Shown here in pieces: positions 15,874-22,528 of a stretch of 64,000 nt of DNA. Positions within the stretch are counted from its first letter, which is position 1. Each line of letters starts with the position of its first letter. The stretch comes from a virus: positions 242,501-306,500 of the IMG/VR virus record IMGVR_UViG_3300020380_000001; one strand, given 5' to 3'. Position numbers and translations under genes: made by a program. Below the pieces are notes generated by a model. It was not told where the DNA came from and ran no database searches. It worked only from the letters and a program-made list of their open reading frames with translations.

Positions 15874-15926
15874 ATTATATCTAGCGCACATAATGATTAT
15901 GTGTGAATTTTTTTAATCATTATGTG
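15874..15926 (-). promoter_or_regulatory. Promoter region with long inverted repeat
   Basis: TATAAT on the minus strand at 15874-15879 lacks a good -35. Instead, perfect 14-base inverted repeats GCACATAATGATTA (15886-15899) and its complement (15913-15926) flank it upstream, and CACATAATGATTATGTG (15887-15903) is itself palindromic. It could bind a regulator at the usual -35 position. Confidence 0.5.
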
Positions 15927-15974
15927 CAACATACACAAAAAGTGGTCAACGGTCAAACTGTTTTTAAAAACTTT

Positions 15975-16322
15975 TTAAAGTTTTTTGCCTAGTGCTTCAT
16001 TCTCCAAGCGCACTGCGCCAATCTCTTTCAAGACACTAAACGGATTAATACTGGATTCGATCATATCCATAATGCATTCTACTTCGCTTGCCAAATCATT
16101 TACTGGAAAATCTCGATGACTTTCGTCCCAGTAAGCGTATATGTGTTCGGGTTTCATATCCCTGAGTATTTCACTAAACTGGTCGTCTTGCATGGCAATG
16201 TTAAAGTTATTATACACGCCCGCGTCTGCTATAAGGCGGTTAGGTTCGTTTTCTTCGTGGCGTAACGAAATCAAAAGTACAGGTATATCTAGCGCTGATT
16301 TCAAGGTTGTTATTGTTGTCAT
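15975..16322 (-). CDS. Hypothetical protein, 115 aa
   Basis: Alpha/beta, with DIPVLLISLRHEENEPNRL early and a helical second half. No family recognised. Eight bases downstream of the 16331 gene, so the two probably share a promoter. The A/T-rich run after its stop could act as a weak terminator. Confidence 0.6.
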   Translation of the reverse strand: MTTITTLKSALDIPVLLISLRHEENEPNRLIADAGVYNNFNIAMQDDQFSEILRDMKPEHIYAYWDESHRDFPVNDLASEVECIMDMIESSINPFSVLKEIGAVRLENEALGKKL

Positions 16323-16330
16323 TCTGTATC

Positions 16331-16669
16331 CTAGCTAATATTACTGACGTCAACACCAATGGTAACTACAGTGTTGGTCTTCTCCGCAATTGCGGTATTC
16401 ATCGCGTCTATGACTTTTTCCATGTCTGTCTCAGCCGTGCCATAATATGCGTTATAAACTGAAAAATTCCAACCGTTGAGGTCTTGACCTGCAAGGGCTA
16501 TTGCTTCATTGAAAAGCTTCGGTGTGATATCCTTATAAGACTTAATTCGGTCAACTTTAAGATATTTAATGAGCCTTTCCATAGGTAGTATTAGAAACGT
16601 GCCAATTTCTCTGCCGGCGTCATCGCGTCCGTGGACTAGGCGACCAATGCTTTGTATGCTTGAGCTCAT
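16331..16669 (-). CDS. Hypothetical protein, 112 aa
   Basis: The frame opens at 16684, but the ATG at 16669 follows GAGGAGAAG at proper spacing and is the better start (MSSSIQSIGRLVHGRDD). No family recognised. A TAAATA-type box lies 27-33 bases upstream. Mixed alpha/beta content. Confidence 0.6.
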   Translation of the reverse strand: MSSSIQSIGRLVHGRDDAGREIGTFLILPMERLIKYLKVDRIKSYKDITPKLFNEAIALAGQDLNGWNFSVYNAYYGTAETDMEKVIDAMNTAIAEKTNTVVTIGVDVSNIS

Positions 16670-16695
16670 ATAACTTCTCCTCATTATACAATAAG

Positions 16696-16703
16696 TATTT
16701 ACG
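16696..16703 (-). promoter_or_regulatory. Late-type promoter box
   Basis: CGTAAATA on the minus strand, 27-33 bases before the start at 16669. It has the same CGTAAATACTT core as the site at 6281. Confidence 0.5.
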
Positions 16704-16716
16704 CCACAGATGAAAA

Positions 16717-16742
16717 AGCCAGCTAGTAAACTAACCGGCTTC
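16717..16742 (-). terminator. Terminator after the clpS/microprotein operon
   Basis: The minus strand reads AAGCCGGTTAGT, short loop, ACTAGCTGGCTT with mismatches, then a T run. It lies about 45 bases beyond the microprotein stop. Confidence 0.7.
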
Positions 16743-16787
16743 GCCTTAGTATTTTACACATGTTGACCCCAGTTTAGGGAGCCTGTA

Positions 16788-16910
16788 TCAAACAGCCAGA
16801 ACGGCAAGTACAATAACAGTCGTCACGACTAGTAAAGTACCGTTCAATACAGCTTCTTCCCAACGTGTTACCTGTGAAAAATTAAACTTATTCACAAGAT
16901 TTTTAAGCAT
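16788..16910 (-). CDS. Single-pass membrane microprotein, 40 aa, coupled to clpS
   Basis: A 40-residue frame. The first 21 residues are polar and amphipathic (LKNLVNKFNFSQVTRWEEA), and the last 17 are a hydrophobic segment (TLLVVTTVIVLAVLAV) ending at the stop. The ATG overlaps the clpS stop as TAATG, and GAGGAAG lies just upstream, so translation is coupled to clpS. A terminator follows. It resembles no named family that I know. Being a two-gene unit with clpS, it may tether or modulate ClpS or the Clp machine at the membrane (inference). Confidence 0.65.
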   Translation of the reverse strand: MLKNLVNKFNFSQVTRWEEAVLNGTLLVVTTVIVLAVLAV

Positions 16911-17221
16911 TATTCTTCCTCAATAGATACCTTTAATTTTGCCCCATTGAGTTTGTTAGCACTGTCAACTTCATTTACTTTAGTCTCAGCGATCTCGTAG
17001 GGGTAAGAGCCCACAACGCCGCGTTCACCGTTGTGCACAGTAAACATAAAGTTTATAGCTTTTTCTTGGGAATAGCCGAAAACGTTAACTAAGATGAATA
17101 TGACATAGTCCATATGCGTTACTTCGTCATTATGCATGACAACTACCACATCTTTAGGAATCTCAAAATCTTCGTTAGTGTCGATATCGGTTTTTTGAAT
17201 AGTATCCGTTTGTTGAGCCAT
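16910..17221 (-). CDS. clpS: ClpS N-degron adaptor
   Basis: 103 residues. A flexible N-terminal extension (1-22) is followed by the ClpS core: VVVVMHNDEVTHMDYVIFIL, GYSQEKAINFMFTVHNGERG, EIAETKV. The N-degron pocket residues are N31-D32, Met37 and His63, with Glu33 in place of the second Asp. ClpS delivers proteins with bulky hydrophobic N-termini to ClpA and steers ClpA away from ssrA substrates. Finding it beside phage clpA and clpP in one genome is notable. It is translationally coupled to a 40-aa membrane microprotein. Confidence 0.93.
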   Translation of the reverse strand: MAQQTDTIQKTDIDTNEDFEIPKDVVVVMHNDEVTHMDYVIFILVNVFGYSQEKAINFMFTVHNGERGVVGSYPYEIAETKVNEVDSANKLNGAKLKVSIEEE

Positions 17222-17270
17222 TGTTACCTCTTTAATAAGATTTTTAACAAACTCTACTACAAAACTGAGT

Positions 17271-17328
17271 AGAGCGTGATATTTTCATATCACGCTCTAA
17301 CTATACTAAATTCACCAAGCATTGTCTA
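17271..17328 (-). promoter_or_regulatory. clpS promoter with palindrome at the start site
   Basis: The minus strand reads TAGACA (17323-17328), 17 bases, TATAGT (17300-17305). The perfect 12-bp inverted repeat AGAGCGTGATAT-4-ATATCACGCTCT (17271-17298) begins two bases after the -10 and covers the expected start site. No T run follows, so it looks like an operator or leader hairpin, not a terminator. The remainder of 17329-17442 is A/T-rich with nothing clear. Confidence 0.6.
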
Positions 17329-17442
17329 GACTTTACTTTCACGTCGTTGCTATCTTTATTTACGTAATTCAGTTACAGAATTGAGTATTTTTGTACAAAT
17401 TTAAAACTATATTTTCTAATATTATGTATTAGAATAACTTAT

Positions 17443-18240
17443 TCAACCGTAATTTAATCGTAACATGGCAAGCTCGGATTCACTAAGCTCAGTGTGTTGC
17501 GCAAATTCAAGGACATCTTTGCACCAGAGACCATTATAATGAAATTCAGCGATGTTATCGCCGCTAGCGGATTCAACTACTACTGCGGGGGCGTGCGTAT
17601 GATGCATTCTCCCAAAACGATGGTACACCAGGCTTTCTTTACAGTCTACTGTACCCAGTGAATTGACGTATATTGTGCCGCCGTATTGTACTAAAGAGGG
17701 GATGCCGTTGAAAGAATGCGGGCGCCAGCGAACAGACGAAGAACGATTCTTGTTATAAGGGTGCCTACTGTCCATCCCGTTTGTGTCGGCTATGAAAGTA
17801 GATAACCTTTCATAATAAACTTCAGGTTCACCCGGGGCAACATTAAAGACGCTATGTTCGATTTTTTTGAACTCGCTGCCCAGTTCGTCGGTGTATAATT
17901 CCACAGTAGCATTTTTGACAGGTCCTGCATATTCTTCAATTACGGCAGCTTTGCCGCCACCTCTTACAAATTTAGATCCGTCAAACCACGAGTGGGTGAC
18001 AATGCTGTATTCTTTTGACTGATTCGTGTACTTGGTAATAAACGCAGGTTCGTCGTTCTCTGACTTCACTTCGCCTGACTTGTCACGTATCCAGGTTTCT
18101 AGCACTATCTTTTCATTTATTTTCTGGGGCCTTTTTGCATCGTCGTCCATAAAAATGCTTGGTGCTATACCTAAAGTTTGAACAATGTGTTTGTTATCTG
18201 ATTTAGTATACTCACGTATACTGTAAGAGTAGTTATCCAT
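17443..18240 (-). CDS. Hypothetical protein, 265 aa
   Basis: The frame opens at 18246 (MSMDNY), but the ATG at 18240 has AGG seven bases upstream and is the likelier start. The protein is beta-rich with many charged and aromatic residues (HSWFDGSKFVRGGGKAA, FHYNGLWCKDVLEF). No recognised family, signal or membrane segment. It has its own host-type promoter and lies divergent from the glycosyltransferase-like gene. Confidence 0.65.
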   Translation of the reverse strand: MDNYSYSIREYTKSDNKHIVQTLGIAPSIFMDDDAKRPQKINEKIVLETWIRDKSGEVKSENDEPAFITKYTNQSKEYSIVTHSWFDGSKFVRGGGKAAVIEEYAGPVKNATVELYTDELGSEFKKIEHSVFNVAPGEPEVYYERLSTFIADTNGMDSRHPYNKNRSSSVRWRPHSFNGIPSLVQYGGTIYVNSLGTVDCKESLVYHRFGRMHHTHAPAVVVESASGDNIAEFHYNGLWCKDVLEFAQHTELSESELAMLRLNYG

Positions 18241-18271
18241 ACTCATACCTGATGTGTAGCTTTTTGAGTCT

Positions 18272-18300
18272 ATTATACTGACGAACTACGTTTTCAGCAA
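18272..18300 (-). promoter_or_regulatory. Host-type promoter for 18240 gene
   Basis: The minus strand reads TTGCTG (18295-18300), 17 bases, TATAAT (18272-18277). Confidence 0.65.
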
Positions 18301-18302
18301 GA

Positions 18303-18309
18303 CTAAATA
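18303..18309 (+). promoter_or_regulatory. Late promoter box before glycosyltransferase-like gene
   Basis: CTAAATA, 30-36 bases upstream of the ATG at 18339. It is divergent from, and nearly touching, the host-type promoter on the other strand. Confidence 0.5.
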
Positions 18310-18338
18310 TTATAAAATCCACAAACACGAGTCCGTCC

Positions 18339-19967
18339 ATGAAAGATATTGTATATTACTCAAAGTCGTTGTCTGCCTTAGAATCATTTAAAAAACAATG
18401 GCCCCATGCCATAATAGTAAACACGTCTGATATGGCGGAGGCAGTGCGAGTTTTAAAAAATACTTTTACTTCTGTAAGATACCTTATCGCGGAGGGTGAC
18501 GAAGACTTCCTACAGTACGTGCCTGCGGGCAGTGATGCTGACTTAATCCACACCTTTAATAACTCTCTTATCGTGCCTTGGCACACTGAAGTCACAAGCG
18601 ACTTTCATGGTTTCGGCATAGCTGTTTCAGCTAACATGAATCCAGAGTATGTCGAATTTGAAGGATTACAAAACATAACAGAGCCTGTTGATTACGTGCC
18701 GACCGATGCTATTACTGTGGTATACGGTACCGAGGAACGTTTTTATAGTGAGGATGTAATACACATACCATCGTTGGGCGAGGATGCATTGTGGCCATCA
18801 CTTGCCACTCAACCAAAGTCATGGATCCATTTTCAACATGTGTCGGTTGCTCAATCTGATACTACCTTGCGCAGTAAACTTGACCCCAACTCTATACACA
18901 GACGCGGGTCTAATTACTGCTTCACACTGCACAAGGACTTGATCGACACCAATCGTAAGTTTAAATTGGCACACTTAAAAGTTAAGGACCATCATGCGCC
19001 TAATACAGTAGTGAACCGAGCTTCGTGGCCTGTTTATCAAGATATCAATAAACTAGAAGCCAGCAATCACACCGAAGCACTCTTGGTGCCGCTCGGCTCT
19101 ACTGTCAACGACACTGCGTTAGAGTATGTACCGGAGATATACGAGCACGAAGCATCCGTCTTAATGAGGGAAACTGATTCACGTGGTTTTAGCATCGGCG
19201 GAGGCGGCGTCAAACTAGTCAACAAAGGCACTAATAAGTCAGTATACAGCAAAGCAATCGGCTCTTCCATTGCTGAGTTTGATATCATATTTTTATCAAA
19301 CAACGAGTCGTTCGCTGACGATCACTACGCTCAATTGAAAGAACGGTTCCCGCGTGCTAAACGAGTAAACGGCGTGAAGGGAATAGGCAAAGCACACCAG
19401 GTATGTGCTGAAGTCGCCAACACTGATATGTTCTGGGTAGTAGACGCCGACAGCGTGATTGTCCCTGATTTCAAGTTTGATTTCATTCCGCCCCGTAGCG
19501 CATGGCACAAGGTGTACGTTTTCAGGAGTAAGAACCCCGTTAACAATTTAATATACGGACACGGCGGTGTCAAGCTTTTTCCAAGGAACAGAGTACTGAG
19601 CGCGGATACTGATGTTGTAGACTTCACTACCAGTTTAGGCGACTTTAGCGCTGTCAGTGTACTAAGCAACATTAACGCATACGATAAAAGCGGCTGGCAT
19701 GTATGGCGTACCGCTGTACGAGAGGCGGCAAAGTTACAGGACCAAGTAAAGCACAATCCGGAAGACCTCGTATCGGCGCGTCGTCTAGAACAATGGTTAA
19801 CAGTAGGTGAAGGCAAGTACGGTAACATTTCATTAAAAGGCGCTCGTTTTGGCGCTGACCTATCACTAAATACGATTAGCATATCACCGATAAACAATGA
19901 CGAGTGGCTACGAGGATATTATGATGAGGTTCATGAATATGGAGATGACGTTTCCGAATTGGAGTGA
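18339..19967 (+). CDS. Glycosyltransferase-like (GT-A fold) protein
   Basis: 542 residues. The second half contains a GT-A-like core: FDIIFLSNNESFADDHYAQL near 314, KGIGKAHQVCAEVANTDMFWVVDADS around 347-372 with a DAD metal motif at 369-371, and GHGGVKLFPR near 430. The first 300 residues hold a separate alpha/beta region of unknown role. It probably transfers a sugar to phage DNA, virion or host surface, but donor and acceptor are unknown. It starts a three-gene plus-strand island and probably uses a late-type box. Confidence 0.6.
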   Translation: MKDIVYYSKSLSALESFKKQWPHAIIVNTSDMAEAVRVLKNTFTSVRYLIAEGDEDFLQYVPAGSDADLIHTFNNSLIVPWHTEVTSDFHGFGIAVSANMNPEYVEFEGLQNITEPVDYVPTDAITVVYGTEERFYSEDVIHIPSLGEDALWPSLATQPKSWIHFQHVSVAQSDTTLRSKLDPNSIHRRGSNYCFTLHKDLIDTNRKFKLAHLKVKDHHAPNTVVNRASWPVYQDINKLEASNHTEALLVPLGSTVNDTALEYVPEIYEHEASVLMRETDSRGFSIGGGGVKLVNKGTNKSVYSKAIGSSIAEFDIIFLSNNESFADDHYAQLKERFPRAKRVNGVKGIGKAHQVCAEVANTDMFWVVDADSVIVPDFKFDFIPPRSAWHKVYVFRSKNPVNNLIYGHGGVKLFPRNRVLSADTDVVDFTTSLGDFSAVSVLSNINAYDKSGWHVWRTAVREAAKLQDQVKHNPEDLVSARRLEQWLTVGEGKYGNISLKGARFGADLSLNTISISPINNDEWLRGYYDEVHEYGDDVSELE

Positions 19968-20538
19968 CGTCGACATATACAACGCACAACACACAATGTC
20001 CACTAAACTAACAAATTTCTTGTCAAGCAATTTTACAGACTACGACAATATTTTAAACAACAAAGCAGGGCTTGCCACCATGTTTTGGATTTCCACTACC
20101 ATACGTGATATGGATATACTAAACGGCAAAAACATGATTATATGCGGCGATAAAGGCGTATTGGGTTCCCACTTGGCGAGTACTACCGAGCTTCGTAGAA
20201 TAGACACCGTCGGTCACGGGTTGTGTAGTGACTTACAACACTTAAACCGAGCTAACGTAATTGAAACACCGATTAACCACATCCACGATTACGGGGCTAG
20301 TGATTTTATTTTACACTGTTCATTTGACTCAATTGAAAACGCAGGCGACTGGTTTTCTGACACTACAAGGAAGCCGTTATTCGGTCTTGTCGCAACGCAC
20401 GCAAGTGAAGGATCAACGCAACCTATAAAATGTGCTGCTGACCTTATACGCTTGTCTGGTTTAAATACCGTATATTACAATGGCACTATACACTTTCCCG
20501 GTCAATCTAAGACAATGATAATAGGTAAATTCGAATGA
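19921..20538 (+). CDS. Hypothetical protein, 205 aa
   Basis: The open frame begins at 19897, inside the upstream gene, but the ATG at 19921 follows GAGG at 5-base spacing and is preferred. It still overlaps that gene by 47 bases. The middle reads ILNGKNMIICGDKGVLGSHLAS, a possible nucleotide- or SAM-binding glycine loop, though no methyltransferase motif set is clear. It shares a 4-base overlap with the GNAT gene. Function unknown. Confidence 0.6.
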   Translation: MMRFMNMEMTFPNWSDVDIYNAQHTMSTKLTNFLSSNFTDYDNILNNKAGLATMFWISTTIRDMDILNGKNMIICGDKGVLGSHLASTTELRRIDTVGHGLCSDLQHLNRANVIETPINHIHDYGASDFILHCSFDSIENAGDWFSDTTRKPLFGLVATHASEGSTQPIKCAADLIRLSGLNTVYYNGTIHFPGQSKTMIIGKFE

Positions 20539-20996
20539 CAGTAAATGTGGTAAAGATCAGTTTTGATGAAATCAAAGAGATCTGGTCAAATGAACTATGG
20601 CCGGGACGAACAGATGTAAATCCTTTCAGTACTATGTTGCCCTACGGAGGCAACGATATTGACATGGATAAGATTGCTAGTCCTATTTTTATTGCAATCA
20701 TGCATGATGACTTCTTGGCCGGGGTGAATAGCGTACATTATACAGGACACGGGATGGCTCGCAGTCGCGGGCTATACGTGCGCCCTGATTATAGAGGAAA
20801 AGGTTACGGAGTGGCCTTACTCAACGAAAGTAAAAAGACAGCAAGGGATGAATATAATGCAGAATACTTGTGGTCGTTACCGAAGAAGTCGGGTTGGAAA
20901 ACATATTCAGCCGCTGACTTTGTGAAGTACAGCGACTGGCTTTCGGGTTTTGAGTACGGCCCTAACGCATACGCCATGGCCAAACTATCTGATTGA
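20535..20996 (+). CDS. GNAT-family N-acetyltransferase
   Basis: 153 residues. Motif A is clear: RSRGLYVRPDYRGKGYGVALL, with the R-x-x-G-x-G acetyl-CoA loop, followed by a helix and the C-terminal strand. The acceptor cannot be told. It ends the plus-strand island and overlaps the convergent next gene by 12 bases. With the glycosyltransferase-like gene it may modify the same target (inference). Confidence 0.85.
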   Translation: MTVNVVKISFDEIKEIWSNELWPGRTDVNPFSTMLPYGGNDIDMDKIASPIFIAIMHDDFLAGVNSVHYTGHGMARSRGLYVRPDYRGKGYGVALLNESKKTARDEYNAEYLWSLPKKSGWKTYSAADFVKYSDWLSGFEYGPNAYAMAKLSD

Positions 20997-21290
20997 GGCC
21001 CATACCTTTTCTTCTATTTCGCTCGCCAAACGGAGAACGTGGTCAACGTCTATGACCACTTTCACCATCATTATATCATTCTTGCTTAACTTTTCGTTAA
21101 TCATTTCTAATAACGAAACACGCGCATCAGGTTCATAATCGACTTCAGTTACTTCCCCATTAACGTGTATTAAATCAATCCTGACAATGAACTTGAACGA
21201 TAGCTGTTTAATAGACAGACTAGATATGAGCTCACTCGCCTCGTATGGATCCGCTGTACAAAAGTCAGCCGCGGCGAGTACTATGTTCAT
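20985..21290 (-). CDS. Hypothetical protein, 101 aa
   Basis: Alpha/beta (LSFKFIVRIDLIHVNGEVTEVDYEP, DIMMVKVVIDVDHVLRLASEIEE). No family recognised. Tail-to-tail with the GNAT gene (12-base overlap) and a 4-base overlap with its upstream neighbour. Confidence 0.6.
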   Translation of the reverse strand: MNIVLAAADFCTADPYEASELISSLSIKQLSFKFIVRIDLIHVNGEVTEVDYEPDARVSLLEMINEKLSKNDIMMVKVVIDVDHVLRLASEIEEKVWASIR

Positions 21291-21952
21291 CGAGTAGACG
21301 CTCGCTTGCCGCCTTTGCGCAAGTCAGGTTCAAGTTCATACGCACGCTTGCGAAGTTCTTTGCCTGCTTTTTCCAAGTCACGTGCCATTTCGATAATAAC
21401 ACGGGCATCGCTTTTGGCAGTGTATTGCTCAACCACAGTCGTTAGCTCAAACTCAGTACCGGTTGGTCCGGTTGTCGGCGCAGGAGTGTTTTCAGCTTGC
21501 GTCACGGATTCTTGAATGTTTTCTACTTTACCGGCTTGGGCTAGTTCGGCGACGGCTTCAGCTGCGCCAATATCGTCGCCGTGCATCTTTGCGTTGAGTT
21601 CACGCAAACCAATTGACTTGGTGTCGTTTAAGATCATCACAACGGTGTCTACAGGAACTTTTTTAATGTAGCCGTAGTCTTGTAGGGTTTTAAGCACATT
21701 ACCTTTGTTTGTACTGAAAACACAGTCACGAGAACCTAAATAAGTCGCAACGTCATTCGATTGTTGTCCGGCAGTACTGCGCACAAATGTCATCATTTCA
21801 GTGTCATACGGGGCAGTAAGAGACTCAAACGGACATACTAGCGCATGCTCGTTATCGTAGGTATTTGGTGTAAGCGGAACACGGTGCCACAGCACGACAT
21901 ACTTGGTGCCAGTATTCACGCATTTGGCTAAATGTTTTGTAATTGTTTGCAT
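21287..21952 (-). CDS. Hypothetical protein, 221 aa
   Basis: The ATG at 21952 follows CGGAGAATAAC and nearly abuts the upstream stop, so I prefer it over the frame opening at 22021. The N-terminal 130 residues look globular (KYVVLWHRVPLTP, VDTVVMILNDTKSIGLREL). Then comes an Ala/Thr/Pro-rich linker and a helical basic tail (RDLEKAGKELRKRAYELEP). No recognised family. Confidence 0.65.
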   Translation of the reverse strand: MQTITKHLAKCVNTGTKYVVLWHRVPLTPNTYDNEHALVCPFESLTAPYDTEMMTFVRSTAGQQSNDVATYLGSRDCVFSTNKGNVLKTLQDYGYIKKVPVDTVVMILNDTKSIGLRELNAKMHGDDIGAAEAVAELAQAGKVENIQESVTQAENTPAPTTGPTGTEFELTTVVEQYTAKSDARVIIEMARDLEKAGKELRKRAYELEPDLRKGGKRASTR

Positions 21953-21953
21953 G

Positions 21954-22388
21954 TTATTCTCCGGTTTCTTCTTGTTCTTCTGGTTCTTGTTCCTTCGACT
22001 TTTCAGCGTTGGAACGATCAACTGACATTAACAAGCCTTTAAGCTTAGAAGCAACGACACCTATTTGTGCAAATTCTTCTAGCTGGAACGCACCCCTGTT
22101 CGCAGCCAAAGACAGCGCTTCAAGTAATATTCTTAAGTCAGCTACTGTTAACGAAGCTTGATGTTGACTAGCGGCTGCGGCTTGTGCAGGCGCGTCGTCG
22201 GATGTTTGCGTTTCTAGCGCGGCGGTTAAGTCGGCAATCATCGCTTTTATATCTTTAAGGCGGAGTTTCTCTGATCCGTTTACTGTGTACTGTCCACCTT
22301 TAAAAATTTCAATGCTAGGTTCTTCCCCGTGGGCTTGTTTGTAAAGCTCACTGAAATCAGCAATAATTTTATCAGATTGTTTTGACAT
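21954..22388 (-). CDS. Hypothetical helical protein, 144 aa
   Basis: Helical and charged, with an Ala/Gln-rich middle and an acidic tail (EQEPEEQEETGE). No recognised family. A TATAAATA box lies 40-47 bases upstream, an exact match to the T4 late consensus. It leads the three-gene operon ending at 20985. Confidence 0.6.
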   Translation of the reverse strand: MSKQSDKIIADFSELYKQAHGEEPSIEIFKGGQYTVNGSEKLRLKDIKAMIADLTAALETQTSDDAPAQAAAASQHQASLTVADLRILLEALSLAANRGAFQLEEFAQIGVVASKLKGLLMSVDRSNAEKSKEQEPEEQEETGE

Positions 22389-22427
22389 TTTGTATTTCTC
22401 ACTGTGAATATGTTTTGTTATATGTGT

Positions 22428-22435
22428 TATTTATA
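22428..22435 (-). promoter_or_regulatory. T4-consensus late promoter box
   Basis: TATAAATA on the minus strand upstream of the 22388 start. This is the exact T4 late -10 sequence, with no host-type -35. Confidence 0.6.
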
Positions 22436-22455
22436 CGGGGCGGTATTCAGGGCAT

Positions 22456-22480
22456 GAAAAAGCCGCTCAAAAAGCGGCTT
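22456..22480 (-). terminator. Terminator after the VWA gene
   Basis: The minus strand reads AAGCCGCT, loop, AGCGGCTT, then a T run. It lies about 45 bases after the VWA stop. Confidence 0.8.
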
Positions 22481-22490
22481 GCAAAAATGT

Positions 22491-22528
22491 GTAACATTTT
22501 AAAATGTTACTAGATCTTGTAACATTAC
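22491..22528. repeat. Three half-site palindromic cluster (GTAACATT)
   Basis: A perfect palindrome, GTAACATTTT facing AAAATGTTAC (22491-22510), with a third copy GTAACATT at 22519-22526 that pairs again with the second. It lies between the VWA stop and the terminator. Purpose unclear. Confidence 0.5.

Noticed and set aside
16331-16669. Resemblance of QSIGRLVHGRDDAG to helicase motif VI
   Set aside because: It stands alone in a 112-aa protein with no other helicase motif.
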